DNA of 64,000 bases from Glandiceps talaboti (GCF_964340395.1 NC_135556.1:8417501-8481500); one strand, 5' to 3'; numbered from the stretch's first letter, positions 1-15,047 are shown. The notes: a model not told the origin generated them from the sequence alone. Numbers and translations are program-made.

Positions 1-43
1 GTGGTTGTAGTGAACAGAAAAGCTGCACGGTATTGTGAAATAG
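1..43 (+). repeat. Truncated end of a fold-back element (window edge)
   Basis: The first 43 bases match the right arm of the fold-back element at 54557-54932 (shared GTGGTTGTA, CAGAAAAGCTGCA and TGTGAAAT strings). The rest of the copy lies outside the window. Confidence 0.6.
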
Positions 44-1518
44 ACTGTATATATGACCGGACGTTATCGGTGTACATATCATACATGTGCGCTGTACTCT
101 AAATACACTCTGAAGATATCGTTTGAATGACCGAGTCCGCGGCACGTGACAAACACGTGGTACCCGGATTATAATACAACATCGTCAGTTGAAATCTTGA
201 TCTTAGCCAAATTTGATATTCATACATTTAATCTATGAAATGAAGTATTCAGTATGATAGACTCCACAATTTTAAGTTAGATTGTTTTAGTCCGGTACTT
301 GTCTTCTTTTCTTTTCTTTTAATTTTGGTACTCTGGTAGTCTAGAAGCTCTACGTGTTTCTTCATTTTACTGATTGAAATCATTTTATTTCCTTAATTTT
401 ATTATTTCCAAATTTTAATTGTAGAATAAAATAGGAAGGTTTCAAAATTCTGTTGAAACAGAAAGTGTATTTCCAGAATAGTTTATTCCGGAAACTTCTA
501 TGTCATTTTCTTCGTCAATTTTAAGAGTGAAGAACGTAAAATTTACCAACAACTTTTTGGGGAAGTGCAATGTCCTTCATATATAATTTCGGTTCATGAA
601 TACACTAATTGTGTGATATATTACAATATACATGTACATCAGGTGTAAGTTTTCCAAACAGAAATATCAAAGACATCCAGAAAAAAAACTATTTGACATC
701 GTTCAATAGGGAATGTAGGCAACTTACAAGTCGAAGGCTTCGGGGAGGTGGGGAAGGAAGGAAACGTGGTTGCGATGTGAGAGGCCATGTACGCGGAACT
801 GAGTTGAATATTTTCCTCCTGCCTGGAAGTCTACTTATCGCCGTCATATTTTACACAAAAGTTCATTTCCAGGGCACTGTGTGTAGCGGTTTGTTATCCG
901 GATATTAATATGTTTAAAGTGGTCATTAGACGGTCGTTCATGAAGTCAATTCGACATATCTACATTCGTTTACTCACGTACACAGGAGCCCAATAGTCAT
1001 GATAGCTAATACAGTCATGTAATGTTCACTCTGTACAAAGGTCAATATTGTCATTCAGGTACAGAGTGGTGGTGATACTGGCGTGTGCGAATTCCTTCAC
1101 TCATTTGCGATGACTGTGTCAAAAGCAAATTTCCTTTAATTTGGTAATAAAAGATTTGTTTTCCCTAGAAATCACATGAGTTTGCAAACACAAATGTGAT
1201 TGAAATATTTAAAACCTCAATCAATATAATCAGAATGTAAATAAATAAATCTGCTACCAACAGGATACCCCTTTATGATATGATAAATTCTTTATCATTT
1301 CAAACAAACAATGCCGACATTTATGGATATTTAGAAAGCAATTGCAAATCTTTGTCAAACTATCCTAAACTGTACAAAAGTGACTGACATCAAACTGTCT
1401 AATCAAACACCAAATGGGAATTTTAACACTTCAAATACATTTATGTCTTTGAACATGAAGGAATTACATGAAGAGAAATAAGAAAGAAAGTGACTTTATT
1501 CAAACTAACTCTAGTCTC
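44..1518. other. Intergenic, no gene recognised
   Basis: A 99-codon open frame at 609-908 has no recognisable domain and no splice context I trust. The rest is AT-rich unique-looking sequence. Confidence 0.5.
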
Positions 1519-1591
1519 GGTTACCCAGACTCTCGCAGCTGGGTGGCCCGGTCTCGTAGAAGAGCCCCCAGCGGTGAGAGTCTGGGTAACC
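1519..1591. repeat. Small fold-back element (73 bp)
   Basis: Left arm GGTTACCCAGACTCTC at 1519-1534 is repeated as its exact inverse at 1576-1591; pairing continues imperfectly through GCAGCTGGG / CCCCCAGCGG, leaving a small loop around TCGTAGA. Further short palindromes follow to about 1690 (CCAGA...TCTGG, ACAGT...ACTGT), so the unit may be larger. Confidence 0.7.
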
Positions 1592-3881
1592 ATCTTTGTA
1601 GTGTTGCGCAACGCCAACACGGTCTACCAAACAGTGCGTCCAGATTTCTAGTCTGGAATTTCCAGAACTGTTCGTTTCTACAACTTGATGGTATTGAAAA
1701 TTGATAACGAAGCGTAGATGCAACTTAACTATTTAAAACCATTCTGGATGATAATCAGTTTTCCTGATATGTTTATATTTGTCACTTCGTAAAACCACAT
1801 ACCTCTTTTACCAAGACCGCCGTTGTCACGACTTTTGTCGTCGCCGCGTCGCGGTCGTGGCAAAATGGGAAATGCTCTAGTCCAGGTTGATTTTGCTATC
1901 ACTGCTTATACCTTACTTAACAACTCGCTCGTTCCTCACCCCCCCCCCCCCCCCATTATCCAGCGACTTTAATTTTTTCCCGTGAAAGATAAATACTTCG
2001 ATTGCGGGTCATAGTCATATAGTCAGTTTTACATGTCTCAGGTTTTGAGATCGAGATGTAGGGTAAAAATAGTATCTCATGGGAAAACTTCACTGTGTAA
2101 CAATGTAAGGGGCGAGGTCAGTCGTTCAATGTAGGATAAAAACCTACATTCTTTTACTTTGGGGGTGGGATGGTGTGTGTGTATGGGGGGGGGAGGGGTG
2201 AGCCAATTTAGTTCTCATCCTACAAACATGATTTTAATTTTAATGGATCTCAGTGTTTGTACCCTAAAATGCAAAATTCTAAAAGATGTCAAATTGAGAA
2301 ATTGAAGAATTTTCGTTATACTAAATGTGTGGCTCTAAAATACAGTAAAGTTTCAATAAAAATGTTTTTTCCTCACTACATACTGGTTTTGTATTAATAG
2401 CAGTACATACTACATACTGACAGATTTGAAATTGGTTGTGTTGTTTGAAATAACTCAATTTTAGCCAATTTAGTTAGAAGGAAATGGGGGGGGGGGGGTC
2501 TGGGACCAAGTTTTCCTATATCGTACATTGAACTACTGATCTCATCCCTAGGTGCAGAGTCAAAGAAATGTCCGAACTTGATCTCTGACGGTTTACAAAC
2601 GTAACATAATCTATTAAAGTTGACACGTACCACTGCAAACAAAATTGCTTTTAAAAATACATGCTAGTGATTAGTTTAAGTGCCTACTGTACCGGAAGCG
2701 CAATCGCCATACCAAGTTTGCCATACACACATATCGTTTCTGAGAAACTTGGCAAGTTATAAATGACTAGTTTGTGTTTTAACAGTTCGGTGGAAAATGT
2801 TGAGTTTCCGTGGTCAAAATTCCTCCCTTATCAACTTACGACATGCATTGGAATGCCTTATAAACTAACAAATAATTAACAAACTGTGAAGTACACGTTT
2901 GATGAACTTATTCCATGTATGACGGATCTCAAACATATATTATAATGATAGACGTCTGGGAAAGATAATTAATCGGCATGGTAATTAAGCCTACATACAG
3001 TCATTTCTCAGACAAAACATCTGAATCATGACGTTGTTCGTGGTTTTTATCCCCTGCTTTGTCGGCGATAAACAGTATAAAGCCGATAAGAATGTGAAGG
3101 TGTTTTAATTACGATATCACATACACCGACAAAAGGGGTTCTCTGCCCTAGATTTCCTTCCCGTCTCAGCCTAGCGGCCGTTATCGGCCCGTACTTTGTG
3201 TTTGAAAATAAAATAATTACGCCGTCAGGAAATCATATTCCAAGGCCAAGGTGATTATTTGAGGTTTGCTTTGACATTCATATGATATCCCATCAGCTGC
3301 CCTGACTTCCTTCAAAGTCACAGCGATCTTTGTAGGTGCCATTTGCATAGTAAACACACCTTCTAGTTCTATGTTATATCGCTGTAATATTTCTATAACA
3401 TGCTAAGATACCCGAGGTCATAGCAAACGAGACTCGCATGGATTATGAGAAATGAGAATGGGATAATTAGAAAATCTCATATTTTCATTATTTCTAGCCT
3501 TGTTTTGACATTTTAAAAGATTGCATTTATTGATTACACTAACGGACATACTAGTAATAACCGGATGAACAGCTTAAAAGTGTTTTCACGCATGCGCAAA
3601 TTATCTTACGGAACGTGAATTTGTAAAACGCTATAATGAATATGACATGTATAACGATTCATGTGAACGGGTTCAAATTCGATGGCTCAAGGTTGGAATA
3701 ACATCAGACTGTGTTCTTGGCAAACAAATATATTATGCACAGTCGTAAACTTATCAAAATTGATCAGAACACCAATATTTCTAGTTGGAATGACGAGATA
3801 CTATTACAAGAATGTTCTGGCGTGCTCCGCAAGTGAGCAGCCACCCCCCTCCCGACCCCCCCCCCCTCCCAAAGCAGCAGT

Positions 3882-3914
<33 letters not shown>

Positions 3915-4510
3915 TAAAAAACAGCAAAAAACACCAAGATTTTCATGAACATCTCACTATGTATATATAAACTAAAATTGGGGTCCTTCTTTTAAAACAT
4001 ACACTCAGAATTATACGTATACACCATTTGTATTTGTCCCTGTGTCGTCTCCTTTATCCATATAATTAAAATCCAATGTTACTTGGTTGGTTAGTTATTC
4101 ACTTCAGTCTGTTACCTTCGTATTTGTTTTTATCCTCCATTATATTCCGTGTTCCCGTTTTGGTCTTTGCCGTCGTCGAATGCCGCACCCCGGAGACGAA
4201 TTTCTCTAAAATATTGGCAACGTTCTCAACTCCGAAATCTATCCAAAGTTCAAGTTGTAGTTCTTTTTTGAGGTATGATTCTAGTAGGAACACAGGGTGT
4301 TTTGAAAACACTCTACATGAAATTATGACTGATTAATTTATGTTTATGATATAAAAGATAATTGATACAATTTTAATTTTAAAAACAACAACAGAAAAAC
4401 ATCTAAACAACTTTTCATGGGTGTGATGTCACTTGATCGCTACTGAACGATTTACAAAGAATCAAAAGAAAAACCAGAGACTCTGAGAACAACGATATAC
4501 AACTGCCGAT
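1592..4510. other. Intergenic; homopolymer tracts, no gene
   Basis: Contains a C16 run at 1939-1954, a G-rich stretch at 2161-2201, a G run near 2487-2498, a C-rich stretch at 3842-3870 and (AAC)n at 3880-3912. The part around 2940-3500 has several TAATTA/GATAA-type cores but nothing that proves an enhancer. No coding signal. Confidence 0.5.
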
Positions 4511-4851
4511 TTCAGACCGTAGATTTTTAGATGAACGGAACCTGTTACAAACAGGGAAAGTAAACAAATGAATTGGAATAATAACACAGCATGTTGGAAT
4601 TACAGAGACTTGTATTACACACCATGGTTTGTATATAAGAACAGATTTATGGCCTTTTTGCATGTACATGAAATGCCAAGGGAACTGGAAATTTATTTGT
4701 TATGTAAAGAGGCCATAAAACTGTTCTTTTCAAATGATGAAATGTAATACAGGTCTCTGTTCTTCCAATATGCTGTGCCAAGTGTTATTAATCTAATTAA
4801 TTTGTTTACTTTCCCTGTTTGTAATAGGTTCTGTTTGTCCACGGTCTGATT
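4511..4851. repeat. Fold-back MITE, family A, copy 1
   Basis: Long imperfect inverted arms: TTCAGACCGT at the left end is answered by ACGGTCTGA at the right, and the strings ACAAACAGGGAAAGTAAAC, AATAATAACAC, ACAGAGAC and TTTATGGCC occur on one arm and inverted on the other. The core is shared with 35677-36054. No transposase frame, so non-autonomous. Confidence 0.75.
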
Positions 4852-5114
4852 TTTTTTTTAAAGAGAAAGATGTTAATGGATTAAAATTCCAAATAGTGGG
4901 CATATGGTACAAATACGTAATACACACATTTTAATTAGCTAAAGGAGATGTATGCTTCCGTACATGTTTCCGATAGGCGGAAAAAAACATCTATTCGCAG
5001 ATGCATTTTTGCAGTTCATTAGTGCAGGGGTCTGGAGACAACACGTACTAGATATCATGTCGTCAAACGGAATTAATTTCAAGGATTTCATTTGTTCTGT
5101 CTAGTATAATTCTA

Positions 5115-5115
<1 letters not shown>

Positions 5116-5146
<31 letters not shown>

Positions 5147-5148
5147 CC

Positions 5149-5183
<35 letters not shown>

Positions 5184-5209
5184 CGACGACGACGACGACG
5201 ACGACAACA
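5116..5209. repeat. (AAC)n / (CGA)n microsatellite
   Basis: Trinucleotide array of AAC units passing into CGA units. The cysteine-rich open frame on the minus strand is a by-product. Confidence 0.95.
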
Positions 5210-5490
5210 ATAAAAAACGGAAAACGGGAAACGGAACGCGCTTGACAACGCAATCTAAGAAAAATGAATTTTAAAGCAATGAAACTGATATAATAAAATG
5301 TTGTTTAAGAATTTCCGACTATTGTAAAAGAACTTGATATTTAGCACACAGACAAGTAAGAAAGCACAATCGGGCTTCTTCAAAAGAAAAACGAATGAAA
5401 AACGAAGGTAACTTGAAAATACTTTGAGTATAGAGTAGAGTCCAGTTGCATATTTTGATGTAGTGGAGGCAAACTCAGCCAGTACACAAT

Positions 5491-5732
<242 letters not shown>

Positions 5733-5860
5733 AAAGGAAATTGGATAGAGGAGAGAAAGAGAAAGGGGGAGGAAGAGAGAGACAGAACCACTTTCATTAC
5801 TGTAACACTAGTATCGTTTACAGTGAGACTAAATTACTTTGTATTTTATCAAAACGCTAA

Positions 5861-7560
5861 ATTAAATGTTTTAAAAAGACGGCTTAACTCGTTATTATGA
5901 ATTTGGAATGGTAGCCATGGATATATACTGACCGGACAAATACTAAGTACTCAAGGTATTATTAATTTACACAGACGTATACTGTTGTGATGTTGTCAAT
6001 GTCTCAAACTACAAAATGTTTTGTACATGTGTTTCAACATTTTAAATCTACTGTCAACGTGGGAAACATCAAATGGGTATTTACTGACTTACATGGAAAA
6101 CGGGCGATGTGAAAGTGTTTTGAGAGATGTTACTGACTTAATCATTATAAAAAGGCGTCTCATCCATCACTTCTCTGACGTCATCACATAGTACGTTGCT
6201 GTTTGCGCATGTGTTGAAACACAGGTGTTTTTATTGCTTCCGTTTGTTTAGCATATTTTGACATCCTAATATGAAGATTGATGAGAGTCACGCGAGATGA
6301 TGTGTTTTCGCATGTGATTTCGAAGGATGCAGAGTACACTGCCATTCAAATGAAAACAGTGTGAGGAATAACACATGATCCGCTGTCTTAGACCTCATAA
6401 TGACAAACCTATAAAATTGAGATTATACAATTCGTAGCCTTGACATACATTTACTTGCACATATAAATTATAATTAACCTTCAATATATCATATCATATC
6501 ATATCACATGGACTAAATTTGTAGAGACAAAATGTACAAAAACAGCTGTGGTAGACGACTCCTTCGTAAGCTTAACCCGGAATGCAAGAATTATGGCCTC
6601 GTCTTCTTTGTTATTATTGAACGCGTACGACGCTTAATTTACGACTGTCTCATAAAAGAAGGATAGTTCGCGGTTTTTTAAGTGATTCAAAATTATAAGT
6701 ACGTGAATAGATAGTTTACATCAATAGTACGTGATGATCGTGAACTTGAAGCTGAGTTTGTTGGTTTAGATTGTTCATACCATGCATTGTTTTTATTGTT
6801 TACTTATACTCTGATAATGTAATCTATTTCAATAATGTATTTATTTTGCAATGAGAAATAGAGAGGAATCTCCCCTTTAGACTACGAACTGAAACGTTTG
6901 TAACACATTGTTTGCTCTTTGGGCATGTGTTCTTATTGTTCTGAAATACAAACTCATATTGTTCATTTCTCTGTAAACAACAACGGGGAATACGGTGGAT
7001 AGTTAGACTTCTAGGGAAATAGTTCACTCAATCGCTTGGCGCATTCGTGGTACAAAGATTGTAAGCTGCACAAACACTGGATGAGCCGGGAATGTAAAAG
7101 GTAGATGTATATGTATTTTTACATGTTTGCACAAATTATGAAGTAAACGTAGACTTGCTCTTTATTTGTCAATGAATAAACATTTTTTTAAAAAAACCCA
7201 CAAGTGTTTTTTTTTGTAAAAGTGAAATAGTGATTTGAGTGAGCGATTGCGAATAGTCGGGTGAACGCCTAAGTCCTTGGGAGATTAGTAACCGGGGGGG
7301 GGGGGGGGGTTGAGGACGTTCTACTTTACAAAACTAGCAAACTCAAAACACTTTTTAAAACAAATTATCACAAATGAATTGGAACTTCTCGAGTCGTAAT
7401 CGCACACACACATGTATTATTATCCGTAACTGTCAATACTGACATGTGAAATGACAAAATGCTAAGTTTTCAACCTAAAAATTAGACAGATATTGACACA
7501 TATATTATTCCAGTTGGGGTAACAGTTAGGCTAATTGATTAAAGCACGTATAAATAAAGT
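5861..7560. other. Intergenic, no gene recognised
   Basis: AT-rich; a short TCATA run near 6485-6507 and a G17-like run at 7293-7309. No frame with a recognisable domain. Confidence 0.5.
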
Positions 7561-7569
7561 ATTGTTATG

Positions 7570-7571
<2 letters not shown>

Positions 7572-7635
<64 letters not shown>

Positions 7636-7742
7636 CACACAGACAGCCAGACAGACAGACACACACATAGCCAGACAGACAGACAGACAGACAGACAGCC
7701 AGACAGATAGACAGACACAAATACACACACACGCACACACAC
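7572..7742. repeat. (CA)n / (CAGA)n compound microsatellite
   Basis: CA units to about 7607, then interrupted CAGA and CACA blocks. Confidence 0.95.
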
Positions 7743-7927
7743 GTGTCCACATTTCTCTCTATACTTTATCTCCCCCTTCTTCCTTTCTACAGTACCAGTC
7801 TCTAATATCTCGCAAGCCAATCCATACTTTCCCGTTAACGCAACGAAAAAAATACTAGTGGCGCGTGCTGTACGGTTACCGCAAAGATATATGTTGTTTT
7901 ACTACAACGGGTTTCTCTCCGTTGCTC

Positions 7928-8035
<108 letters not shown>

Positions 8036-8454
8036 ATCCCACACATCAAAACCGGAATTTGTGGCATTGAAATAGCACAACTTTGCCCCCACCAGTTTTT
8101 GCGATCGTGATCATAATGTCATTTCTCAATATGTACAAATACTAAGTACCTTTTGTATCTGGTCAAATAAACATCCTAACAACAATTCCACAAATGTTCG
8201 TCATAAACCATTGACATCAGAATCTTTCATACCATTTCATTGTATTTACATGTTAAATGTCATTTCTGTAAGGGTTTTATAGCTCATTTCTTTGATTGTG
8301 TATTGTTGCAATACATAAACGTTGTCTTACTCTATTTGAATGACATTGCAAGAATGCATTTTGACGTATATAACAATACACCTATCGATTCAATTCGGAG
8401 TACACTATAAATATGACGTCAGAGTATATACAGTCAGCTCTTTCAGCAATACTA

Positions 8455-8530
8455 CAAGAATTTCCCGCCTTTTCTTTATAATTTGCCTGTACAAGAATTT
8501 CCCGCCTTTTCTTTATAATTTGCCTGTACA
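8455..8530 (+). repeat. 37-bp tandem duplication
   Basis: CAAGAATTTCCCGCC starts at 8455 and again at 8492, with the whole 37-bp unit identical, followed by a start of a third, mutated unit. Confidence 0.9.
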
Positions 8531-9233
8531 ATAATTTCCGACAGATTTCCGATTTCCAGTCTCAATTTCCGATGAATTCTTGTGTAAACGAAAACAAACC
8601 ATACAGGGACCACAACACGCTTAGTGTGTTGTCGGGTATTGTGTGTTCGAAGCCACAATTAATCGATAGGTTCGCTGACCCGATCGCAAGCCTAGCTTGA
8701 CTGCTTGAGCACACACCAACGACGCTGGCATTTGGTGCGTGACGTACTTTATACTAATTCAGTGTGTTGAGAAGAGAGCTGTGTCCCCCGTACCTTGCCG
8801 CATTTTTGTACCTGCTGACCAATTTCTAATATTGACAAAGAACAAAGGGAGCCGAAAGTATAAACAAGCACATGTATCTAATCCACTGTGGGCGTGTTTG
8901 TTTTCATACCTTTCCATTTTCATAAACAATACCCCAAGGTCGTCTTTCAAGAAGTAAACATGAAAACAAAGGTATAGAATGGGAAAATTGCCAACTGTAA
9001 GGATTCCTACACGTGGGAATTACAATATGAAAAAAAAATTAGATCAGATGTCTGTTTTTATGGTACAATTACACCGTCTGTCAATAGTTCCACATAAGTA
9101 CACAATGTTATTGGGGTAAAGCCTATTGCAATAAATAGAACCAAATACCATGCGTATAATCGTGTAGTTATTTTCTGGTGAAGCATATACTGCAAACCGA
9201 GCACGCCAAAAATGATAAAGTGATGTCTCTATA

Positions 9234-9348
9234 TTTTGTTTGTTTGTTTGTTTGTTTGTTTGTTTGTTTGTTTGTTTGTTTGTATGTATGTATGTATGTA
9301 TGTATGTATGTATGTATGTATGTATGTATGTATGTATGTATGTATGTA

Positions 9349-9401
<53 letters not shown>

Positions 9402-9459
9402 ATGTATGTATGTATGTATGTATGTATGTATGTATGTATGTATGTATGTATGTATGTAT
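9234..9459. repeat. Compound (TTTG)n(TATG)n(TG)n(TATG)n array
   Basis: About 12 TTTG, 18 TATG, 15 TG and 19 TATG units, nearly without interruption. Several long open frames on both strands are artefacts of the repeat. Confidence 0.97.
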
Positions 9460-12400
9460 AGTGTACGTGGGGATAAACGGCCCAGGTATGCTTTCCTCCA
9501 TTTGAAGGACGCAAACATGTAATTTGATATCTACAATGGTCGTTATTTTCTTTTCTATATTATTATAAAGTCGTCCCTGTTCGTTTTTAAAAACAGCGTC
9601 TTTGATTTGGTTAACCTTGACTGAAGTTGTTACCAATATGTGATATTTAATTGGTCTATTAATTTTATCACTGCGTTCTATTCAATCCAACATATTTTGG
9701 ATATGGCAATATCCAGTGATAAAATTCGCATATAGGAAGGTTGCCTGAGATCATCAAAATCAATACATGTAGTGACGTTTGACGTTGTAATTACTGGTCG
9801 CTAACTTCTCCCTTAAACTGTTCTACACACACATAAATTACGAACTATATATGTATAATTAATAATAAAGTGGAGTACCATGGAGTAATAAACGCTCCAA
9901 GATTTCCACTCAAACCAGCAATGTTCTCAAGTAACCTGTAAAAATGTATTTAATACACTCAATAGCTGCCAGCGTTTTCTGATATCTCATGATTGAGGAG
10001 GTAATCATTTTAATGTAAAAGGTAGATAATTCACCGCTTTGTTCCTCAAGGCCTACGTATCCATAATGATGGAAGTCACTGCTAGGTTTACATGTACTAC
10101 TGGTGGCAGACAATCCCAACTATAACCTTCAATACGGCTTGCTATAAGATCAATAAAGGAATGCAATCAACTATAAGTGAATTTCATCACTGCAGTGGTT
10201 TCAAGTAGCACAAGTACCACTAGTATCCTTGTATTCAGTTCAAGTATTATACAGATTTACGTTGCCATGGTGACAAACTGTTATTATAACTACGATTTTT
10301 AATTTCTGATTTTTGATGAGTCGATTGTCGATTTTTTTTAAGGGGGCAAGCCCTATACTAGATTATATTAATAAAGATACGTCGTGTTGTTCAGCTCTAT
10401 CTAAGCAGTGTTGTCCTCCCGAGTGTTGGCTGATAGGGCGAACACAGCACGTCGTATCTCATAGACTAGCCTAGCTCTACACGATATCCATGTACGTAGT
10501 ATCAATATTTTAATTAGTATTTCATTTCTTGCTAGTAATACTTCAGTCCTAATATTCCAGGATTTTCCAGCGAAGTTAAAAAAAAAATTGTAAACTCAAG
10601 AGACTGAACAAATTTGTCAGGAAGCATGTATATTTTTCTAAACTATGTTATCATCCTCCTCACTTGGGTTATATTTCTTCAATTCCTCTTCTACGGTTCT
10701 CACATACCCTTCCATCCTCATGATTTCTGTGTTGGATTACAGACATGACATTGGGCCGGGCTATTAAAAACGACGGCGTGTGATCGATCGTAAACCGGTG
10801 TGGTTACTACTAGCATCGGGTCATTGACCCTTGCGCACGCCTACATTTGGTATTCACACTGAGTACAAATCGTTATCATGGTACAATAAAGGTTTTTTTT
10901 TATACATGTGCCCCACCCACGGGGAGGGGGTTCTCACATAGTACGGATGTGTCTGTACCGCAGTTCTGAACCCCCCCCCTCCAGTTTTTTTTTTTTTTTT
11001 TTTTTTTTACTTATGAGGTCATTTGACGCTTGATTTTTTAAAGCAATGTGTAGAGCATACGTATGTCATGTGTACAACAAAGTTTCCAAATGGCCGATCT
11101 TCTCATTTTCCCGAGATTTCGACTTTCTGGCTGACTGTAGACATTTGACCCATAGCTTCTGGCTTAAAATGTAGGCTTTTGACTCCAAGTTTTTGACGTT
11201 TGTAGCATTTGTGATTGTAATTTAAAACCACTACACCTGTACCCATTAGCCAAGTACCCCCGCGCTTGTGCCAATGAGCACGCGAGCGTACGCGTGTCAT
11301 GCATACGAAACCCTGTGTATTATTTAACTGAGAGTGTAAGTTATATCTCAATCACGTTGAGTGTTGTGTTATTTGATATTATTATTTGTAAACTTATATT
11401 TCTACGAAATCTACTATTTCGGATTGACACACTCGTCATTAATTCACAACAGAACCCTAGAACGTTTGAGTAACTGTGGGTACTCCGGTATTTGCTCTCG
11501 TGTTTGTGGTTTTTCTCTGCTGTACTTTCACTCGGCCGCAGGGAATTCATACTTCAAATGTCAACACTCGATCGGCCGAGTACGCCGCTAATTGACCCAC
11601 ATTCGTCACGTACTCAGTGCTGTTATAATCATTTCGTTATTTCACACTCGATGCGGTTCTCAATTCGTTATTTTAAACACGTGAGCTAAATACTATGCAA
11701 GTGTCATGCCAACTGAGTAGTTTTAATCTATGAATATCCCTTTGAGGCAGTTCGTATTCTCCCTCCCCCTCCCCTCCCCCCCCCCTTTTTATTTTTCTAC
11801 ACCATTCATTTCATACTCATCATAAGAGCTAAAAATTCGAAATTGAGAATTTCTATCAAATGCATTTTGGGACAAACACACACGCCGATTATTTATATCA
11901 AACACGTTCGATGAACTAATTACAACTTAAATGAGCTCGGATCCATTCCCGCATTGAACAGGTTTACAGTATTTTTAAATGTCCTTGTGTAGAAGAAGTA
12001 TTCGCCAAACAGGTTCGATGACAATACTAATAAAATGTACAAGTCATTAAAAATTCTATAAATATAAAAACTTGGCATATTAATCAATTGAGCTTCTTTC
12101 TCTAGTTGCTTGCCTTTTAAACCCTCATCTATCAAATACTACATAATGAGACCACTAGGGGGTTGAAGTCCGGTAAATAAAGTAACATGTTTTCCAATGT
12201 TTGGCATTGATCATGTTTATCGGCTGTTGGTTCCCATAGTGATAAATTTCATGGTAAGATGTGCGCATGCGTATTTAGTAAATGATTGTGTTTGATTCAG
12301 GAAACGCAAATGTCATAACATACTTATTTACCCGACTTTGTTTATTTCACTGGATGTTTGTCACAGTTACTTTACCTGTTTAGATGAATAAAGATAATTT

Positions 12401-15000
12401 TTTACAGTCAATTTGACATTTCTACTTGTGTTATTGCAGCGGTTGTTATTACTCGTGCTAGTATTTCATGCCCGGTCGAAGCAATTGTCACATTACACTC
12501 ATCAGCCATAGTGAAATAAAAAAACAACTTAATATAATTAACTTTATTTCATCGCATTTTATTTCACTCATAAAATCATTATAGCATTACACGTGCCTAT
12601 TGCGAAATTGTTCAAATTTGCAACTTTACTTGCCGAGTAAACTACGGAGTACACGATACATAGGGATTATCACACTAGGTAAAGCTAAGGCCTAGGGCAG
12701 GGCTAAAGCTTGTAATATCAGAAGTTTTCAGTAGATTTAGCTGTTGCACCAGATAAAGATGAACTTTTTCATGTCATCCAAATAATGCTGTATCGGTCGT
12801 TGAACTATAGGTGATCATGCATAAATCAAAGTGTCATTCTAGTGTTGCAACTTAATAACTAGTACTGGTAACAGTATGACGAAGGTGTGATGCATTGGGG
12901 TACACTTTATATCACACATATGCATACTCGTAAAGCTAGAAGACCGAAGATTATGGTATTATTTTCAAACATTTTCTCAAGATTTGCCTTGTTTTGTTTT
13001 GTAGATTTAGTTAGTTTTGATACGATGCCCCACATAAAATGAACTTTCTCATACCATCTTTTTTTCTAATGCAGTGATATGTTGCCGAGTGGGTGTATGT
13101 GTGTGCATTGAATACAGGGAATTACACATACACTAGTAAAGCTAAGGATTTCTGCTTACGTCAAAAGAATTTCACAGATTAAGCCCCCCTCCCCCCCAAA
13201 AAAAAAAAATAAAATAAAAAAAAAATAATTGTTTTTGGTCAGCACGCGCATCACTTAAATACCCTCGCGTTGATGTTTTTTCGTGTTTGTCCAGCCCATG
13301 CAGTCTGCAGATACGGGGAAAACACAAAAAATAACCCTCCCTACTTCAGTGGAAGACAACTGCAGAGCCAATCATGAACAATCAAATGACATCTGCCCCA
13401 TATACACACTTGTTCTAAAGTAAAATAAAAAGAACGGTAACTGCCATAAATAGTAGATTGAGTGACAGGTTTGAGAATTAAAAAAAAAAGAAAAAAAAAG
13501 AATTCGCGTCGTCACACCACTTTAGACAAGATGTCCTTACCAGAAACAATTCTTATTCTTTTTTTTTTGGCCTTAGCTAGTTCTGACTTTATCATGGCAA
13601 AAAAAATAGTGTTGTATCGGTCGTGATGCTGGGTATATAGGGGAATGTCCATTGTTTTAGTTCCCAAGCCCTGATGACAGCATTGACTCACAGTTCAACG
13701 AACCCCATCGATTTATCGTTTTACTCAACCATATAACGGTCTCCGCGTGACCTTTACATATCAAGAAACCCTTCATATGTCACGCGACTACTGATACCAA
13801 ACAACATATCAGTGATAAATATCCAGGCGACTTCTAGCTGGAGATAAATATTAAAATGTATCTACTTCTGCAGTCATGACGCATCGAGGTGGCAATTGAT
13901 GGAACCCTCACTCGGGTCACAGTCCTCGCAAATTGCTTGTTTTAGCTATCAGACTAATGATTTAGTGGCTATACAGTTGTAACTGTACATCATATCACAG
14001 AGAACGCATTAATCATCGGTTTGTGGCCCTCGCGAAGGGCGGTCGCCGACACCCATTTTAAAACACAACACCTTCGGAACAGGTTGAAAATTGTGGCACG
14101 TGACTCAGATGGAGTCAGGGGACACACCTAGTCCACACAGCAAGCGAAACTGCTGTGACACTTCCCAGGTATTCTGAAGTAATGGGTTCCGTCATGTAGT
14201 CATCGTTCTCCCGCAAGGTCTGATTGTATTAGTCACGCTCACTATAATATCAAATTGAATCACACGATTAATATTGCACTTTCGTATCTAAAAATAAGTT
14301 TAAAAAACGTATCTGAAAACAAAACAATAAATCCCAATTTTACTCAATTGCGCCAAATTATACATTTCTGTGAGAGAAATGAAATTCCCAGCAAAAGAAA
14401 AAAATATGTTGATTACTATATACATCACGTTATATAGCGAAATTGTTGAGTTGTGGGCATGTGTACAGTCGTAGCGTAATTTTCTGAGATGAGACTCAAC
14501 CATTTGAGGAGGCGACATCAAACACAGTATATGTTGATCCTCGGGGAAACCGCGGGAAATTGCCATTTGTTAAATGATACAAGCTCTACCGTAACGTATA
14601 CGCACATGCCATGACCTCAGAACAAACTACTATAAATCCAACTGCAGTGATGTTGACTATCAGCGATTCGACCAACGCATCATATTAATGGACCCTGTTT
14701 ATGTTTCAAAACACTGCATGCCCTGAACTAAGTTAAGATTGATAATTTGTTCCTAATGTTTACATTCGACCGGGTCGACCCAGGCCAAGGCTACGATCAA
14801 AGCTTCGGTAACCATGGTAACAGCGGCACTAGACAAAAACCGTTTATTTGTAGTAGTAGGTAAATACAATAAATACACACAGATCTTTATAGACAGGATG
14901 ATTTGTAAACATGTGTCCTCTGGTACATATAGGGTCATGGCGAGTTTCGAGGTTTTTTCCTCCATCGCACGAATCATGCGAATAGAATGGTAATACCCCC
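9460..15000. other. Intergenic, no gene recognised
   Basis: Holds a T-run at 10985-11008, a C-rich run near 11762-11786, C/A tracts at 13184-13226 and a CTCF-like core near 12150. Open frames here are short and lack domains or codon regularity. Confidence 0.5.
10374..10461. repeat. Small fold-back element (about 88 bp)
   Basis: Left arm AGATACGTCGTGTTGTTC and right arm AACACAGCACGTCGTATCTC are imperfect inverse copies, and CTATC/GATAG pair further in. Confidence 0.5.
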
Positions 15001-15047
15001 CCCCCCCGCCACACACACATGCACACACAGACACATATTTATATATA

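Noticed and set aside
9044-9636. Overlapping frames of His-Thr-Tyr or Cys-Val-Met repeats on both strands
   Set aside because: Tetranucleotide repeats open all frames; no gene signal outside the array.
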